Assembly (NCBI GenBank): GCA_946055175.1
Contig: CAMGET010000072.1
Coordinates: 1-6,576, forward strand
From: an uncultured Roseburia sp.
Lineage (GTDB): Bacteria; Bacillota; Clostridia; Lachnospirales; Lachnospiraceae
Reading direction: 5' to 3'
Length of the DNA stretch: 6,576 nucleotides
This document shows, in pieces, positions 6,139 through 6,576 of this stretch (the stretch's first letter is position 1; every line of letters starts with the position of its first letter). The notes beneath the pieces were generated by a model. The model saw only the letters and a list, made by a program, of their open reading frames with translations, did not search any database and had not been told where the DNA came from. Made by a program: the position numbers and the translations under genes.

Positions 6139-6573
6139 ATGAAGAATAGAACAACAATTTTAAATGCAGCCCTCGCAGCAGTACTTGGTATCGCATTATT
6201 CATATCAATCATTGTAAAAACAATGTGCCCGCAAATCATTATGCCAGAGGTCAATATCCCTTATATTGCAGCAGTATCCTTGGCTGCTCTGGTTTTAACA
6301 AGTTTTGTGAAAACAGAAAAGGGCTGTCCTGTTTGCGAGGCAGTTCTTGCAGGCATTACCTTTGGTGTGCTACCGTGGGCAGCAGGTGCCATCGCAGGTG
6401 GTGAACTATTAAAATATGCCTTAGTTGGAGCAATTGTATTTGCCGTTTTGAATGAAATGTTTAAGGCTATGGTAAAAAGAATAGACTTGGCAGGTGCATG
6501 CAAAGGTGCCGTGATTCCGGCAGCATTTGCATTATACCTGGCTTGCCAGTGCTTTGCAGGCTGGATTTTATAA
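6139..6573 (+). CDS. Uncharacterised multi-pass membrane protein in the rnf operon
   Basis: This 144-residue protein is not one I recognise. It is very hydrophobic, with about 4-5 membrane segments (roughly 7-28, 40-57, 67-87, 91-108, 119-141). Six cysteines are notable for its size: Cys30 (MCP), Cys63 and Cys66 in KGCPVCE, Cys121, and Cys136/Cys138 (ACQC) in the last helix. CPVC and CQC could bind metal or form redox disulfides, but this is inference. It is about 50-80 residues shorter than RnfE or RnfA, and I do not see their signatures, so it is not called as either. The start is ATG 6139, with a GGGGGGAA site at 6127-6134; the gene begins 1 base after the rnfG stop, so co-translation is likely. 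The stop is followed by only 3 bases of window. Confidence 0.8.
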   Translation: MKNRTTILNAALAAVLGIALFISIIVKTMCPQIIMPEVNIPYIAAVSLAALVLTSFVKTEKGCPVCEAVLAGITFGVLPWAAGAIAGGELLKYALVGAIVFAVLNEMFKAMVKRIDLAGACKGAVIPAAFALYLACQCFAGWIL

Positions 6574-6576
6574 AAA

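Noticed and set aside
6139..6573. Calling the last gene rnfE or rnfA from its position
   Set aside because: It is too short, and I do not find the conserved membrane signatures around the cluster-binding cysteines of those families. Position alone is not enough.

Overview
The window looks like part of a chromosome from an anaerobic Clostridia-type Firmicute, most likely a Lachnospiraceae-like gut or rumen organism. The reasons are strong purine-rich Shine-Dalgarno sites, moderately AT-rich DNA, a KK-type lipoprotein signal, and a clostridial-style rnfC-first Rnf operon. Taxonomy is an inference from style, not from a search.

Layout. Positions 1-317 (minus strand) hold the N-terminal receiver domain of a response regulator that runs off the left edge. 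Positions 318-404 are a compact divergent control region, with two -35/-10 promoters arranged almost symmetrically around back-to-back -10 boxes. Positions 405-2141 (plus) encode a two-TM sensor histidine kinase that starts at TTG. After a 92-bp gap containing a promoter-like sequence, an operon begins: a duplicated-domain lipoprotein (2234-3310), rnfC (3326-4633), rnfD (4630-5601), rnfG (5598-6137) and an unidentified 144-residue membrane protein (6139-6573). The window stops 3 bases after that stop codon, so rnfE, rnfA and rnfB are not seen; if present they should lie just downstream.

How the parts fit. RnfCDG are the NADH-side iron-sulfur subunit and two flavin-carrying membrane subunits of the ion-pumping ferredoxin:NAD+ oxidoreductase. 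The operon's first gene encodes a secreted lipoprotein with two copies of a roughly 130-residue domain. Each copy ends in an SS(A/V)T motif that resembles the FMN-threonine attachment motif of FMN-binding domains. RnfD (Thr161) and RnfG (Thr148) also carry such motifs, so up to four covalent FMN sites may be made from one transcript. This suggests an outward-facing flavoprotein coupled to Rnf, in the manner of the PplA-type flavolipoproteins of Gram-positive extracellular electron transfer. That coupling is a hypothesis.

The most interesting points are the lipoprotein-Rnf coupling, the unknown CPVC-containing membrane protein placed directly after rnfG, and the symmetric divergent promoter of an adjacent two-component system that may sense a signal controlling the operon. 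No RNA genes, mobile elements, CRISPR arrays or clear rho-independent terminators were seen.
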